NCBI RefSeq assembly: GCF_000182925.2
Contig: NC_026501.1
Coordinates: 6,365,917-6,429,916, forward strand
DNA from: Neurospora crassa OR74A
Taxonomy: Eukaryota > Ascomycota > Sordariomycetes > Sordariales > Sordariaceae
Length of the DNA stretch: 64,000 bases
Reading direction: 5' to 3'
A program made the translations under genes and the position numbers. How positions within the stretch are numbered: position 1 is the first letter of the stretch; each line of letters begins with the position of its first letter. The notes below the pieces were generated by a model that did no database searches, was not told where the DNA came from, and saw only the letters and a program-made list of their open reading frames with translations. Below are positions 49,113 to 60,275 of the stretch, one piece after another.

Positions 49113-51606
49113 TTAATATACTGGTGATTTTCCCGCTATAGTAGCGTTACTAGCAGAAGGTCGTAAACTAAGGAAGGTCGAAACCGGAAAGCCCGCCAAG
49201 CGGGCTACCTACTATTCAAGAATATACTACTCGCCAACGCCCGCCGAGAGGGCCGCCTTCGAGATACTACAACGAGCGATCTATAACAACCCAAATATAT
49301 TACGCTATTTAAACCCCAATGCCCAAGCTTTCCTACAAATCGATAGCTCACTCGAATACGGCTTCGGTATAATAATATTTTATATAAAGGACGGATACCA
49401 CTAAACGGAAGGTACCCAGATTCCTTCTACTTAAGTACTACCTATTATATTCCTAAGTAAAGTCCTAACTAAAGCTAAAATATAATACGGGCCCTCCGAA
49501 TTAGAAATTGCTTACCTTATTTGGGTAATAAAGAAGCTTTATACCCAATTATATTTATATAATCTCCCCATTATTATTTTAACTAACTATTCTACTATAA
49601 AAGGTATCGTCGAACAAACATCGCTACGTACAACATCCACCAACCGGGCGAATTAGAGACTAATTAATATATCTATTTACCTCTCCGAATATAAACTAAA
49701 GGTCTTCTACATCTTTAGCAAATTTAACTTCGTACTTAATATATTAAACTAATTGAAGACCGTTAAAGATAATAGTAACCCCAACGGAATATTAATATTC
49801 GATAATATATAGGAGGACTCCGCCTACTATATAAACGATATATAGTATATATTCTCAAAAGCGTAAATAGACTCCGCAATATATAGAACTTATACTATAA
49901 TATACTTATCGGATAAGAAATTTCTAAAAATTATAGAATATCTAAAGTAGTATAAGAGGGTCTCCGAGGACGGAGAAATCGTTTTTTCAAAAACCGGCTA
50001 CCCCTTCTTTATATATAACGGCTTAATTTATAACTATTAGCCTAATAGATTAAGGAACTTTTATATACTATACAAGCTTGTAAAGGAAGTTCTGGAAGTT
50101 ATATATAATAATAAGTACTATTTTAGCTATAACCGAATAATATACTAATTATAAAGACTCTCCTTCCCAAATAAGATACAACTTATTAAGTAATACCTCG
50201 AATACTACTTAGTATATTAATTAAACCAAACTAACCGTAATATACCAATCGGAAATTACTAACCTATTAGACTAGAAGAGGCTCTCCCTATAAGAATTAT
50301 TTCTATCAACTTTATTATAAGGCTCCCCGAAATCTTAATCGAGGATACGCTATAGTAAATACCCGGCTATAAAATATTCGATACTATAATACCTATTACG
50401 GATAAAATTTCCAAAAGGTCCCTACTAATCCCGGGCTACTCTATATATACCGCTATAGAATAGGGTATTATTACCATCCAATTTCTATTAATATATAATT
50501 AGAGTTTTCCGGTCGGTATTATATTTAACTACAATAGAAAATTTATATTTACCTACTAAAAAGGTATATAGAAGGCTATAGGTTCCAAATTATTAATAAC
50601 TATAATTTATTACCCGCCTAATAACAGAGTAGTAGAATAGAAAAATTAAACAATCGAAATTACTACTAAATTCTACGCCTTCTACTATAAGTTCGGTTAT
50701 AATTAATTATTAATTATTTTATTTCTATAATAGAATTTTAATAACGCCTTTATTAAAAATATTTAAATATTTTCATACAAATACCTCTTTAACTACAGAT
50801 TCGTAAGCCCTCTCAATATAGCTACTAATACCTATACTAATAATCTCTCTTATATTCTTAAAAATAATCTAACTATTAAGGACTATATTCGCCAAGAAAT
50901 ATAACTAACTATAGACTTTACTATAACTAACGCCAAATTTCGTTATAATATTAGCTATCGATAAGTAGAATTTAAAGAAGGAGACAAAGTCTTCTTTAAA
51001 CTCAATTACAATTACTATTTACCCGGCCGCCTATCCCGGAAAATATTTCAATAATAGTTTAGTCCTTTTAAGATTATTTAGAAAGTAGGGTGCCTTATTT
51101 ATAAATTAGAGCTACTAATTAGTATAAAGATATATCTAGTAATTTTAATAACTCACCTTTCCCCCGCCCCTAATAATAAAGACCCCTTCGGCCGATTTAT
51201 TCTACCGCCTAACCTAATCGAAGATTTATAGAATAATTCCAATTCTAATAAAGGACCCCAATATAAATTTAAAAAAATCACTACCTACAAATAAATTAAT
51301 AGGAAGGTCTAGTACTATATTAAATAGAAAGGATATAGCTATTACAAGAATTATTAGAAGGATACTAAGGATTTAATCCGTACCAAGGATTTAATAGAAG
51401 ATTATTAGAAGCATCAGCCTAATAAACAAAAGCGTAAAGCAATATACTCGTATATAAATAAATAACAGAAGGTATAATTCATTAATAAGAAGGACTATAC
51501 AGATTTAGGTTTAAAAGGACTAAAACGCTCTAAGCGCTTAAGGAAATAAAAGTAATAAAGCTATTCCTATTAAGGACAATAGTATTCTCTTTATAGTGCC
51601 GGGACC

Positions 51607-51904
51607 TAATACGGAATACATTATATATATAATTATTTTAATTAACTAAACTAAATTGGGTATAACACTCGCCATACCCATCCCAATAGAGGCACTAGCA
51701 TGCCCCAGTACGTACCTTGGCACGTACCTAGCTTGCCCGATCGCTAGACCTGCAGGTACAGCAATAAAATAAGGGAATTCCTATAAAGGGATTCCCGCGC
51801 GGGGTAGCCTTCGGCTACGCCTTTCTTCCTCCATCATCTTCTTCTTTAATATTACAGTATGCACCAGCATTGTGATATTTGAAGACACCCGTGTTATTCT
51901 ATCA
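51607..51904 (+). repeat. Gypsy-2 3' LTR (298 bp)
   Basis: Same length as the 5' LTR. It ends CTATCA, followed by the target duplication ACCGG. It keeps more CpA and TpG than the interior of the element. Confidence 0.95.
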
Positions 51905-54900
51905 ACCGGCCCCGTTAATTTACTTTATAATAATGCCCTAATTAAATTTATTACTTTTAAAAAAATTAGAAAATATTTATTAAAAGAAATATAAAAGAAA
52001 AAGGGCGCTACTATAGGATATTTTTAGCTTCTTAAATCTTATAAATAATATAACTCTTATACCTATAACCTACAATATATTCTTCCTATAATTTATAATA
52101 ATTTAGCCGGCTTCTAACTTACCTTTAATTAAACCTAATACTTTTAAAATTCTTATAAATTTCTATTTCGTTTTTATAGCGTTCCTATATTTAATTCTTA
52201 AGGTAATTCGCCTTAATGCCCCTTATTGCAAATATTAATTATAAAAGAAAATTAAAGAGTATTTGAACGCCGAATTTACTCTCTTAGTATATACCTTTAT
52301 TAAATCTATTATAATACTACGTAGCTATAATATAGCCTAGGGTAATTTTAAGGTTTTTATTAGTAGGGTATAAGCTATAATTATTATATAAACTATAGTA
52401 AACTATATTAATACTAATCCTTCGTTTATTAGCGACTATCCGGCTTTAGATTTTATTATAATAATCGAATCTCTATTAAAGAAAAAGAAATTTACTTATA
52501 TTCCTATTAATACTTTTATAGATTTTACTTTACTCTATAATAATATTACTATAATTCGTTTCTATATTATAAGGGTTAAAGAGACTATCCGTTTTCTTTT
52601 TAATAAAGTTAATTTAGTTACTACTAATATTAAATATATTAATAAGGGTATAATAATAATCCGCACTAAGTAAAATAACTTTAATAATTACCTTTCTACT
52701 ATAAATATTTTACAACGTCCCTATATTAGCCCCGTTACTAATTCTCTTTATAAAGCTTTTTAATATCGAATAAATTATTTATAATATTTATAATTATATT
52801 TTAAATATAAATTTAATTAATAATATTACTTCTACTCGGCCCCGCTATAGTATAAAAACGGTACTTAGTAATATTTTTCCCGAGGTTAACGAGGAGAATT
52901 CTAGTATAAAGGATAAATTTTTTAGTAAGGAGGGTAAAATTGGTAATGATACTAATATAGTATTAGTCGTTAATAATATAAAGTAATTAATACCCTATTA
53001 TTTTTCTAATTTAAGTATAATTTAATTTTCTTTTAGGGTTATTATTCATACGTTTAATATATATTTAGTTAGCTTCCTATCGGTTCTAATATAGTCCTAT
53101 TCTAATTAAATAATTCCTAATTTTAATTAAGTCTTTTATATATATAATTAAACTACTCTAATCTATACTTCTTAGCGCTTTTTCTATTTCCTTTATTCTT
53201 TTAATTCTAATTACTAATTTATATTTTTATAGCTTCCCTAGCTATAGGGCCTATTATAAAATCCATTTAATATTTATTTTGAATTTATTATAGAGTTCTT
53301 TTTTATTAATTAATTATATAGAAGCGTCTTTATTTTATAATTAGGTCTATTCCGTTTCCTAATATTCTAATATAAAGTATTCGAACGTTTCCTTTCCTAT
53401 ATTATACTAGTAGTATAGCGTTGTTACTTCTAAAACTTTTCTTTCGAATAAAAATACTTATAGGCCTATTTTCCTAATTCTTACCTATATTAGTAAGGAG
53501 TTTATAATTTTGAATAAATAATATAGTACAGGATTTTCATTTATACTAGGCTATATATAGTATTGTAGTATAATTTTATTAAATTACGCGCGTACCTTTA
53601 TAATACTTAGGCGTTTCCTTTTCCTTATTATTTTAATAACCCTTATATACTATTTCACTACCTATTCTCTTCTCGTCGCCTCTTTTAGCTACTTCTCCCT
53701 CTCCCTTAATATAAATTCTCTTACCTCCTTTTATAATACCGGTATATTTTTAATTAGGGCCTATTATATAGCTTATTTAACCTTTATTCTACTACTAATT
53801 AATATTAAGTATAATAATTATTATACTCTTTAACTCCGGACTTCGATTATTATTTATATTAATATACTTTATACGAAGGCCGCTATTAGGGAATACGTTA
53901 AACGTTCTTCGAATACTCGGACTTTCTTATTAAAATAAAAACTAAAAAGGGGGCAAAAGGTTTTTATTTCGAAACTAAAGATTAACGCTGCTTTATATAT
54001 ACTAAATACCACCTATAAATAATTATTCTAAATTGCGGCTAAATTGTATATTAATTTATATAATTCTCCTATTAATTCTATTAGAATATAGTAAATTAAT
54101 ATACTATAAGTTACCGCTATTCGAATTACTTGAATATAAGTTTTTTATATATATATAAAACTATATCCCTACATCTTCGCTACAATCCGTACTAAAGCGA
54201 ATATTTATATTAATATTTTCTTCTTTACTATTTAAAAGTACGTTTTATAAATAAATTTATAATCGAACTATATACTTAAGAACCTTACTAATTTTATAAG
54301 TACTAACTAGTAGCTTCCTAAGTCTACTATCTCCTACCTTAATTAATATATCTATATAAAATAAATAAACTCTAACTTTACTACTTTAAATTCTATTCTT
54401 CTTTCTATTACCTATTTATAGTAAATCCTTTATATAATTATAAACTTCTTATAATTCTCCCGTATTAATTTTAAAAAGGCGAGGATATTAGTATTATTAG
54501 TAAATTTTACTATTATAATACCTTTAAGCCTTTTTAATACCTTATATAATATAGTAATAAAGAGTAGGAATAAAATTAGGGAGAAAGGGGATCTTTATAG
54601 TACTCCCGCAACTATATAGAACTCCTTTAATATTACTTTATTGAAATAGAAATTACCTATTCTATCTAATAAAGAGTTTACAATCTAATGTAAAAATTAT
54701 ATTAATAATCCTTTTTCCCAAAACGTATATAGGAGCTACTTATAGTTTACCTAATTAAATACCCCCTTAAAGTCGAAGAAGAATAGCGATATAACTACTC
54801 CTAATTCCTAAACTATATATACTATTTCTATTACTACCCTTATTACAAATTCTATTAACCTTCCTTTCTAATTCCTTATTTAACCCTTAAGTAGGAATCT

Positions 54901-55560
54901 ATATTCCTTTACTATAAACGTAAACCATTCTACAATTATAACCTCTAATACCTTCTTTATATAGTTTAGTAGTATAATAGGCCTCTACGTACTTACGGTT
55001 TTTTATTATACCACTATCTTACCGGGTTTCTTTAAAATTACTACTTTAGCATATTACTATTATATTAGGAATAACCCGAATATAAAGCTCCCCGTCGCTA
55101 CTATAGTTAACACTTCTATTAACTTCCGCCTATACGCTTTAAAAAGTTTATTAAAAATCTAATTGCTTCCTAGCGCCTTATTAGGTATTATACGCTATAG
55201 CATTCTTATTACATTATTAGTACTAACTATACAACTTATTATTAACTAAGACTCCCTTTCTATATACTAATCTAATAAGTAGCTTATTAGTATATTAATC
55301 GTTAGGAAGAACCTCTCTACTAGGACTTCAGCTTTATTTTTATAGTTTTTTAATTCCTCGTCGTCTCCTTCGCGGTGCAGCGCCGGCATCTTGAGTAGCT
55401 CTAACGGCAGGTGGCTGCGAGTCCTTCCCTATTATTCCAGTGCTTATAGCTTCCTTAAGTCCCTTAATGCGTCTTCTATAAGTGTGCGCTATTTCTTCGT
55501 TTATAATAATTATAGTAGTTTAAGAGTAAAAGAAATTTACTAACTATATTCGTTAGTCTG
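51905..55560 (-). mobile_element. LINE-2: 5'-truncated non-LTR retrotransposon
   Basis: Minus strand. Reverse transcriptase motifs in order from 55.4 to about 53.5 kb: NKALGSNQI near 55,170 (for NKAPGxDxI), a PIILLN-like motif near 55.0, FFFDFKGVFNQV near 54,780, (stop)RSPFSLILFLLF near 54,590-54,550 (for QGSPLSPILF), and FTNNTNILAF near 54,515-54,480 (for FADDTNILAF). I find no endonuclease or ORF1 upstream; homology passes into Gypsy-3 sequence near 55.56 kb, so the copy is 5'-truncated, as LINEs often are. Gypsy-2 inserted in its 3' part. A normal-GC patch lies at about 55,370-55,490. Confidence 0.8.
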
Positions 55561-55569
55561 TAGAGAGGT

Positions 55570-57686
55570 TCTAAGTAGGTAATAAAATATAATTTAGTAT
55601 TCTCACTACTAGTTGTAGAACTCTTAGGGCTCTTAAATAATATTTATAATATTTTTTATATTAATTTCTTTCAGCGAACTACTAGAAACCCTTTACCCGG
55701 CTAAATCCTCGCTAATAAATAACTACTACTAGTAATTATAAATAGAGAAGAGGAATATTATATAGAGGAAATCCTATATATCAGAGGAACCTTAGGTAAT
55801 AGAATAGTATTAGTAAAATAGAAAGGCTATTATAAACCTTTATAGTACTGGCTTAAAGACTTTTAAGATATTAAAGCGTTCGAACTCTTTGAGAAGTAGT
55901 ATAGGGACGTTCGAATTAACAACAGACCTATAGATTAATTTACGAAAGAGAAAGTATTAAAGAAAGTATTAATAGAATAAGAAAAGTAAGTAAAATTAAT
56001 ACCCGGAGGTAAAAAACGCAATTATTTATTTAAAGCGCTACTATTATTAACCTACTATATTTAAGAATCTTTAATATTTAATACCGCCCTAGTACTTAAC
56101 TTAACCGCCGTATTTCAAGATAATAATATTATAGTAGTATTATTGTAAGGAACCTATAGTCTTCTCTTCTTCCTTAGAAGAGATTTTATTTCCTCTACCG
56201 AATTCAAGAACTGAACTACCTTCTTTAATTACCACTTCTCTTTCGGAATATCCCCCTCCTATTATATTATTTCTATTAGCCCTATTAAATCCTCTTCTAA
56301 TATTCGAATATCTACTACTCTTTCCCCTAATTCTATTTCCTCCTCCTCTAATTCCTTAATACTTATAATTTTCTCCTTACTAAATAATAAACCTAAACGA
56401 ATATACAATTCCTTTTCCCTTAATAATACCCTATCCCCTTCTATTATTCTACACTACTCCTCTAACTTCCTTATTCAATTCTCTAATTTTATAATTAATT
56501 TACTAATAATAGTACCTACCATCCCGGCTATTATTCCTTCCTAAAAGGTCTAAACTATTTTAAATATTCGGGTATTAGTCCTAGTAACAAAGGTATTTAA
56601 ATAAATAGCGGCCGTAATAGTAATATATTCGGTATTTTGGATAGACGTTATAATAATATTTATTAAAATTTCCAACTTAACGAATAATAATAATTATAAA
56701 GCCGTTAAATTACCCTAATCCGTACAAAAAATTTAATAATTCTCCTTTAAAACCCCTAGTTTTTTAAATACTTCGACCGAAATTAGAATTGAGGACGAAG
56801 AAACGTCCGGAACTATAGTTAGAAGTACTATAATAGTAGAAAGGAGGGTTAGTAGTATTTTGCTAATAAGGTAATTAAATATAAAATAGGTAGTATTATT
56901 AAAATTTAAATTAATAATTAAATTAAAATAATGGAACTTAAAAATATTTATAGAATTATATAGCCTTCGGCCGTTAGCTAATTAAAACTACGGATTATAA
57001 TTACTATATATTAGAAGGATTAATAAAATAAAGCCTTACTACTTAGGTAGCCCTCTTCTAATTAGAAGGAATACTATTCTTAAATAGTAAAAGGTTACTA
57101 CCGGTAGGTAACGGAATTCTTTAAATATACGTAAAGCGTACAATAATCTTTACCCTTATCGGGTATATAAGCGTCGGAGTCCTTTAATACTATATACTAA
57201 AAGTATTAATTAACTATAGTACCTTTAATAAGGGCCTTAATAAATTTATAGTAGCCGCTACTACTATTATTATTATTAAAAGTTTAAAATATTAGGGAGA
57301 TTAGTATAATAGGACTAAAAGTAAGCGCTAGAGTAATAGTAAACGTAGGCTTAAAAGTAGGAATAAGCGTAGGCGTAAGTACGGGGGCAGGTTTGGGCGT
57401 AGGGATAGGCGTAGGCGTGGGAATAGCTATAGCCGGGTGATAATAAATTAAAATAGTAGGCCAGAGCCCGAAAGGATTTTAATTAAAATAGGTATTACAA
57501 TTAAAGGTTAGTAATAATTATTTAAAGGTATTCTAAAGTAGAATTAAAAGTATACGTACAATATAATTATAATTATTCGTTAAAATAATAAGAAGCAAGG
57601 TAAGAGTTATAAGGGGGTAAAATAAAGGTAATATAAATATTAATTATAGTATATAACTATAATTAGAGAGAGAAGGGGGGGGTTAA
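55570..57686 (+). mobile_element. Gypsy-3 chromodomain and 3' region, separated from the rest by LINE-2
   Basis: Plus strand. RTTRNPLPG at about 55.66-55.69 kb (the link usual after integrase) leads into a chromodomain at about 55.73-55.90 (EEEYYIEEIL, GNRIVLVK-stop-KGYYKPLQY, FELFEKQYRD). Pol coding ends near 56.1 kb. About 1.5 kb of 3' region follows, then a polypurine tract, AGAGAGAAGGGGGGGG (57,667-57,682), and the LTR. 55,985-57,686 is repeated at 60,276-62,044. These are the parts missing from Gypsy-3 at 42.1 kb, in the same orientation. Confidence 0.8.
56150..57600 (-). pseudogene. Antisense coiled-coil reading frame in the Gypsy-3-family 3' region
   Basis: On the minus strand, opposite to gag-pol, at about 56,560-56,150, the reading is IISKLIIKLEN-stop-IRKLEE-stop-CRIIEGD, then LLREKELYIRLGLLF and IKELEEEEIELGE: a heptad-like, Glu/Lys/Leu-rich coiled coil broken only by RIP-type stops. 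The copy at 60.3-61.9 kb, mutated independently, keeps the same pattern (FSKLVIELE, IRRLEE, LLGKEELYI, ISIKKLEEKEELGKG). Upstream in this direction, near 57.43-57.30 kb, is a hexanucleotide-biased tract. The plus strand here is also moderately open, so strand is an inference. I do not recognise the protein. Confidence 0.45.
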
Positions 57687-57876
57687 TATTATAGGACTAA
57701 CGCCCATTAAGGTATTTAGCCTTAATTAGCCAAATTTAAATATTGAGACGGCAATCCGCATTAAAACTACCTAAATAACCCGAATACTATACTATAGCGC
57801 CCGAACCCTTTAGAACATTCTCTAATTACCTTAAGCTACTAGGCAGCTAGCGTACAACTATTTAAACTCTAATATT
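57687..57876 (+). repeat. Gypsy-3 3' LTR, truncated (LTR-X copy B)
   Basis: Begins TATTATAGGACTAACGCCC right after the polypurine tract and matches copy A until about 57,876. There homology switches to the module also seen at 18,741. The last third of the LTR is missing or displaced; an assembly gap follows at 57,939. Confidence 0.8.
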
Positions 57877-57938
57877 AAAATAGCGAGAAAACTATAACAA
57901 TAATACTAACACTACTACAACTATTATAAGGACTGTAG
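57877..57938 (+). repeat. Short dispersed module (copy 2)
   Basis: Counterpart of 18,741-18,812. It ends TATAAGGACTGTAG at the assembly gap. Confidence 0.55.
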
Positions 57939-58038
57939 NNNNNNNNNNNNNNNNNNNNNNNNNNNNNNNNNNNNNNNNNNNNNNNNNNNNNNNNNNNNNN
58001 NNNNNNNNNNNNNNNNNNNNNNNNNNNNNNNNNNNNNN
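57939..58038. other. Assembly gap (100 N)
   Basis: Exactly 100 N, between the truncated LTR-X copy and repeat R1. Confidence 0.99.
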
Positions 58039-58541
58039 AATATTATTCTAGGTTATTCTAATAAGCGTTAAAGGTCTTTGTAACTTTAAATAAATATTTA
58101 GATTAAACCTTTCTTTAAATTTTATTGGAATTTGGGTAGGATTATTCGGATTATAATTGGGAAGGCTATTTAATTTACGCTCTATATAGCGAACGGGATA
58201 GACTAATAAATTTACTATAAATTTATAGGAGTTAAAATTAAGTAGTATATTTGTAATTATTTTATTAAGTACTAGATTTCGGTCCGCAATAGGTATTTCT
58301 CTTATAGAGTAGAAGTTTTTAAATCCGATTATTAGGGATAATCTTTATTATAAAATAGGTATAGGATTCGATAGTATACACTTATATTAAAAAAAATTAG
58401 AAGGAATAAATAAGTACAAGGTTCTCCTAAAATTTAAAGGAATTGGGGATTAATTAATCCTCTTTATTTGAGTAAGCGTTTATACTAAATTTATAGGTAA
58501 TTCTAAGCTACTTAGTAGGTTAATACTTCTTAGGACTAATA
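58039..58541 (+). repeat. Dispersed repeat R1, copy 2
   Basis: Counterpart of 19,606-20,112 in the same orientation. Differences are mainly transitions, so both copies were mutated separately by RIP. Confidence 0.8.
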
Positions 58542-60175
58542 GAGTTCTATTTTCTAATAATAGTTCGAGAATTTTAATATTCCTAAGTAATAGTAGAGTT
58601 TATAGTTATATTTAATTTATCGAAGTATTAAGAGAAAGAGTATTAATTCCCCAAAAAGGGTTGGATGTAGTTGGCGTTAAGCTATAGCGTATTTAATTCT
58701 TAATAGTTAATTAAATAGAAATACTCCGCCTCCTAATTAATTGAGGATTTAAAGGTAATAATATTGTTAAATAAAACGAAGCTAGAGTAGAAGACGGTTA
58801 ATTCGTTATCCTAGAATTTTATAAATAAATTACAATTTATTAAAGCGGAATTAGAATTGATTGTCGAGAAGAATTTGTAAGTAAGGGTAAATAAATATTG
58901 TTAGAGGAAGAGGTTAATTTTCTAACCTTTCTTCGTTATACTATAGAAGTAAGAAAAGAAGAGTTGAATAATAAAGAGTTAAAGGATAAGGAACTTTCGT
59001 TATTATTTCTTTTAATAGGTTTTATAAATATATATTAGAATAGAGGAAGGTTAGTAAGGGTATTAGGGTTATTATATAGCTAATACCGAAAGAGGATCTT
59101 TATACTTCTTAGTCCTTATATACGGCTATTATTATTTTAAGTAATATAATTCTTTAGTTATATAAAACGCTAGGGCTTTCCTTTAGTACTGTATATACGT
59201 TTACTTTATTAATTTAAGAAGTTAATTAATTTATTATCGACTATATATAATACTTTAAGCTTAGGCTTACGAAGTAGGCTATTAGAGTACTATTGTTTTA
59301 TTTGTAAAGTATTATAAATTATTCTCTAGTACTACTATACTATAATGTTCTCTTTCTATTATTAATTAAATACTATATAGTACTTTTATATTATATTCTA
59401 TTATTAAGTTTTTAACTTTAGTATTTAAAAGTTTAGATTATATTCTACTAATTTTATTTTTATAGCTTCTACTACTATTAATTTATAAATTTAATTAGAG
59501 TTTTGGGTAATAAATTCGACTTATCGAATAATAAGGCCTAGGTCTAACTTTAATACTCCCTAAATACTGAATTTCTAAAATAATAAAATTAAGGCCGTTT
59601 TTATATTTTTTAATATATTGTTTTCAAAATTAGAGTTATAATAGTCCTATTAACCTACTAATTAATTAAAGATAGTTACCGAGAAATAGTAATTCTTAAG
59701 GTAGAAAGGGATTACTTAAAACCTCTTTTCTTTTATAAGTAATGTAATATTATTCGGATTATTTATAAACTTTAGAATCCTACTGTTGAATTAAATATAT
59801 TTATTTAGTATAAAGATTATTCTTACCCCTTTTTTAATTACCTATAAAAGTAAAGTAACTAAATTATTAATATAGGTATAAATATATTTATTAATATTAT
59901 ACCAAAGGTCGGCTAAGTATATTATAATTTATTTCTAATTATAAAAACCTTTCTTATTAGGTAGGAAGGTGCCTACTTAATTAAGTTGTAGTTTATTATA
60001 AAAGAGCCTACTAAATAGTTGATTAGATTCTAGTTCTTTATAAGGTATTTTGAGGTTATATTGCTAGTCTGGTTGAATTCTGTTCAATTCGGGATATTCT
60101 AGAGGTATATATCCGTTCTTTAAATTTGAATTTCGAGGGGGGTTAAGGTATACTTTATAATATGGGAGTTTATTT
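58542..60175. other. RIP'd DNA, not assigned
   Basis: Degenerate AT-rich sequence continuing past R1, not homologous by eye to the sequence beside R1 copy 1. No retrotransposon motif was recognised on either strand. Confidence 0.4.
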
Positions 60176-60275
60176 NNNNNNNNNNNNNNNNNNNNNNNNN
60201 NNNNNNNNNNNNNNNNNNNNNNNNNNNNNNNNNNNNNNNNNNNNNNNNNNNNNNNNNNNNNNNNNNNNNNNNNNN
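60176..60275. other. Assembly gap (100 N)
   Basis: Exactly 100 N. The sequence resumes in the middle of the Gypsy-3-family 3' region. Confidence 0.99.

Larger units (their letters stand above)
42717..51904 (+). mobile_element. Gypsy-2: complete but RIP-killed Ty3/Gypsy chromovirus
   Basis: 9,188 bp with 298-bp LTRs and a perfect target duplication, ACCGG (42,712-42,716 and 51,905-51,909). Plus-strand order: gag about 43.9-46.1 kb, with an Asn/Arg/Tyr-rich tail at about 45.8-46.1; protease region about 46.2-46.9; reverse transcriptase about 47.6-48.47 (YINN at 48,123-48,134 for YIDD, then SPKKSYLEYPSIELLGFYI); an insertion at 48,476-49,112; RNase H about 49.3-49.7; integrase about 50.1-51.1; and a chromodomain about 51.26-51.43. 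The polypurine-like GCCGGGACC precedes the 3' LTR and almost matches that of Gypsy-1. Both LTR families start TAATACGG, so the two are sister families. Confidence 0.93.
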
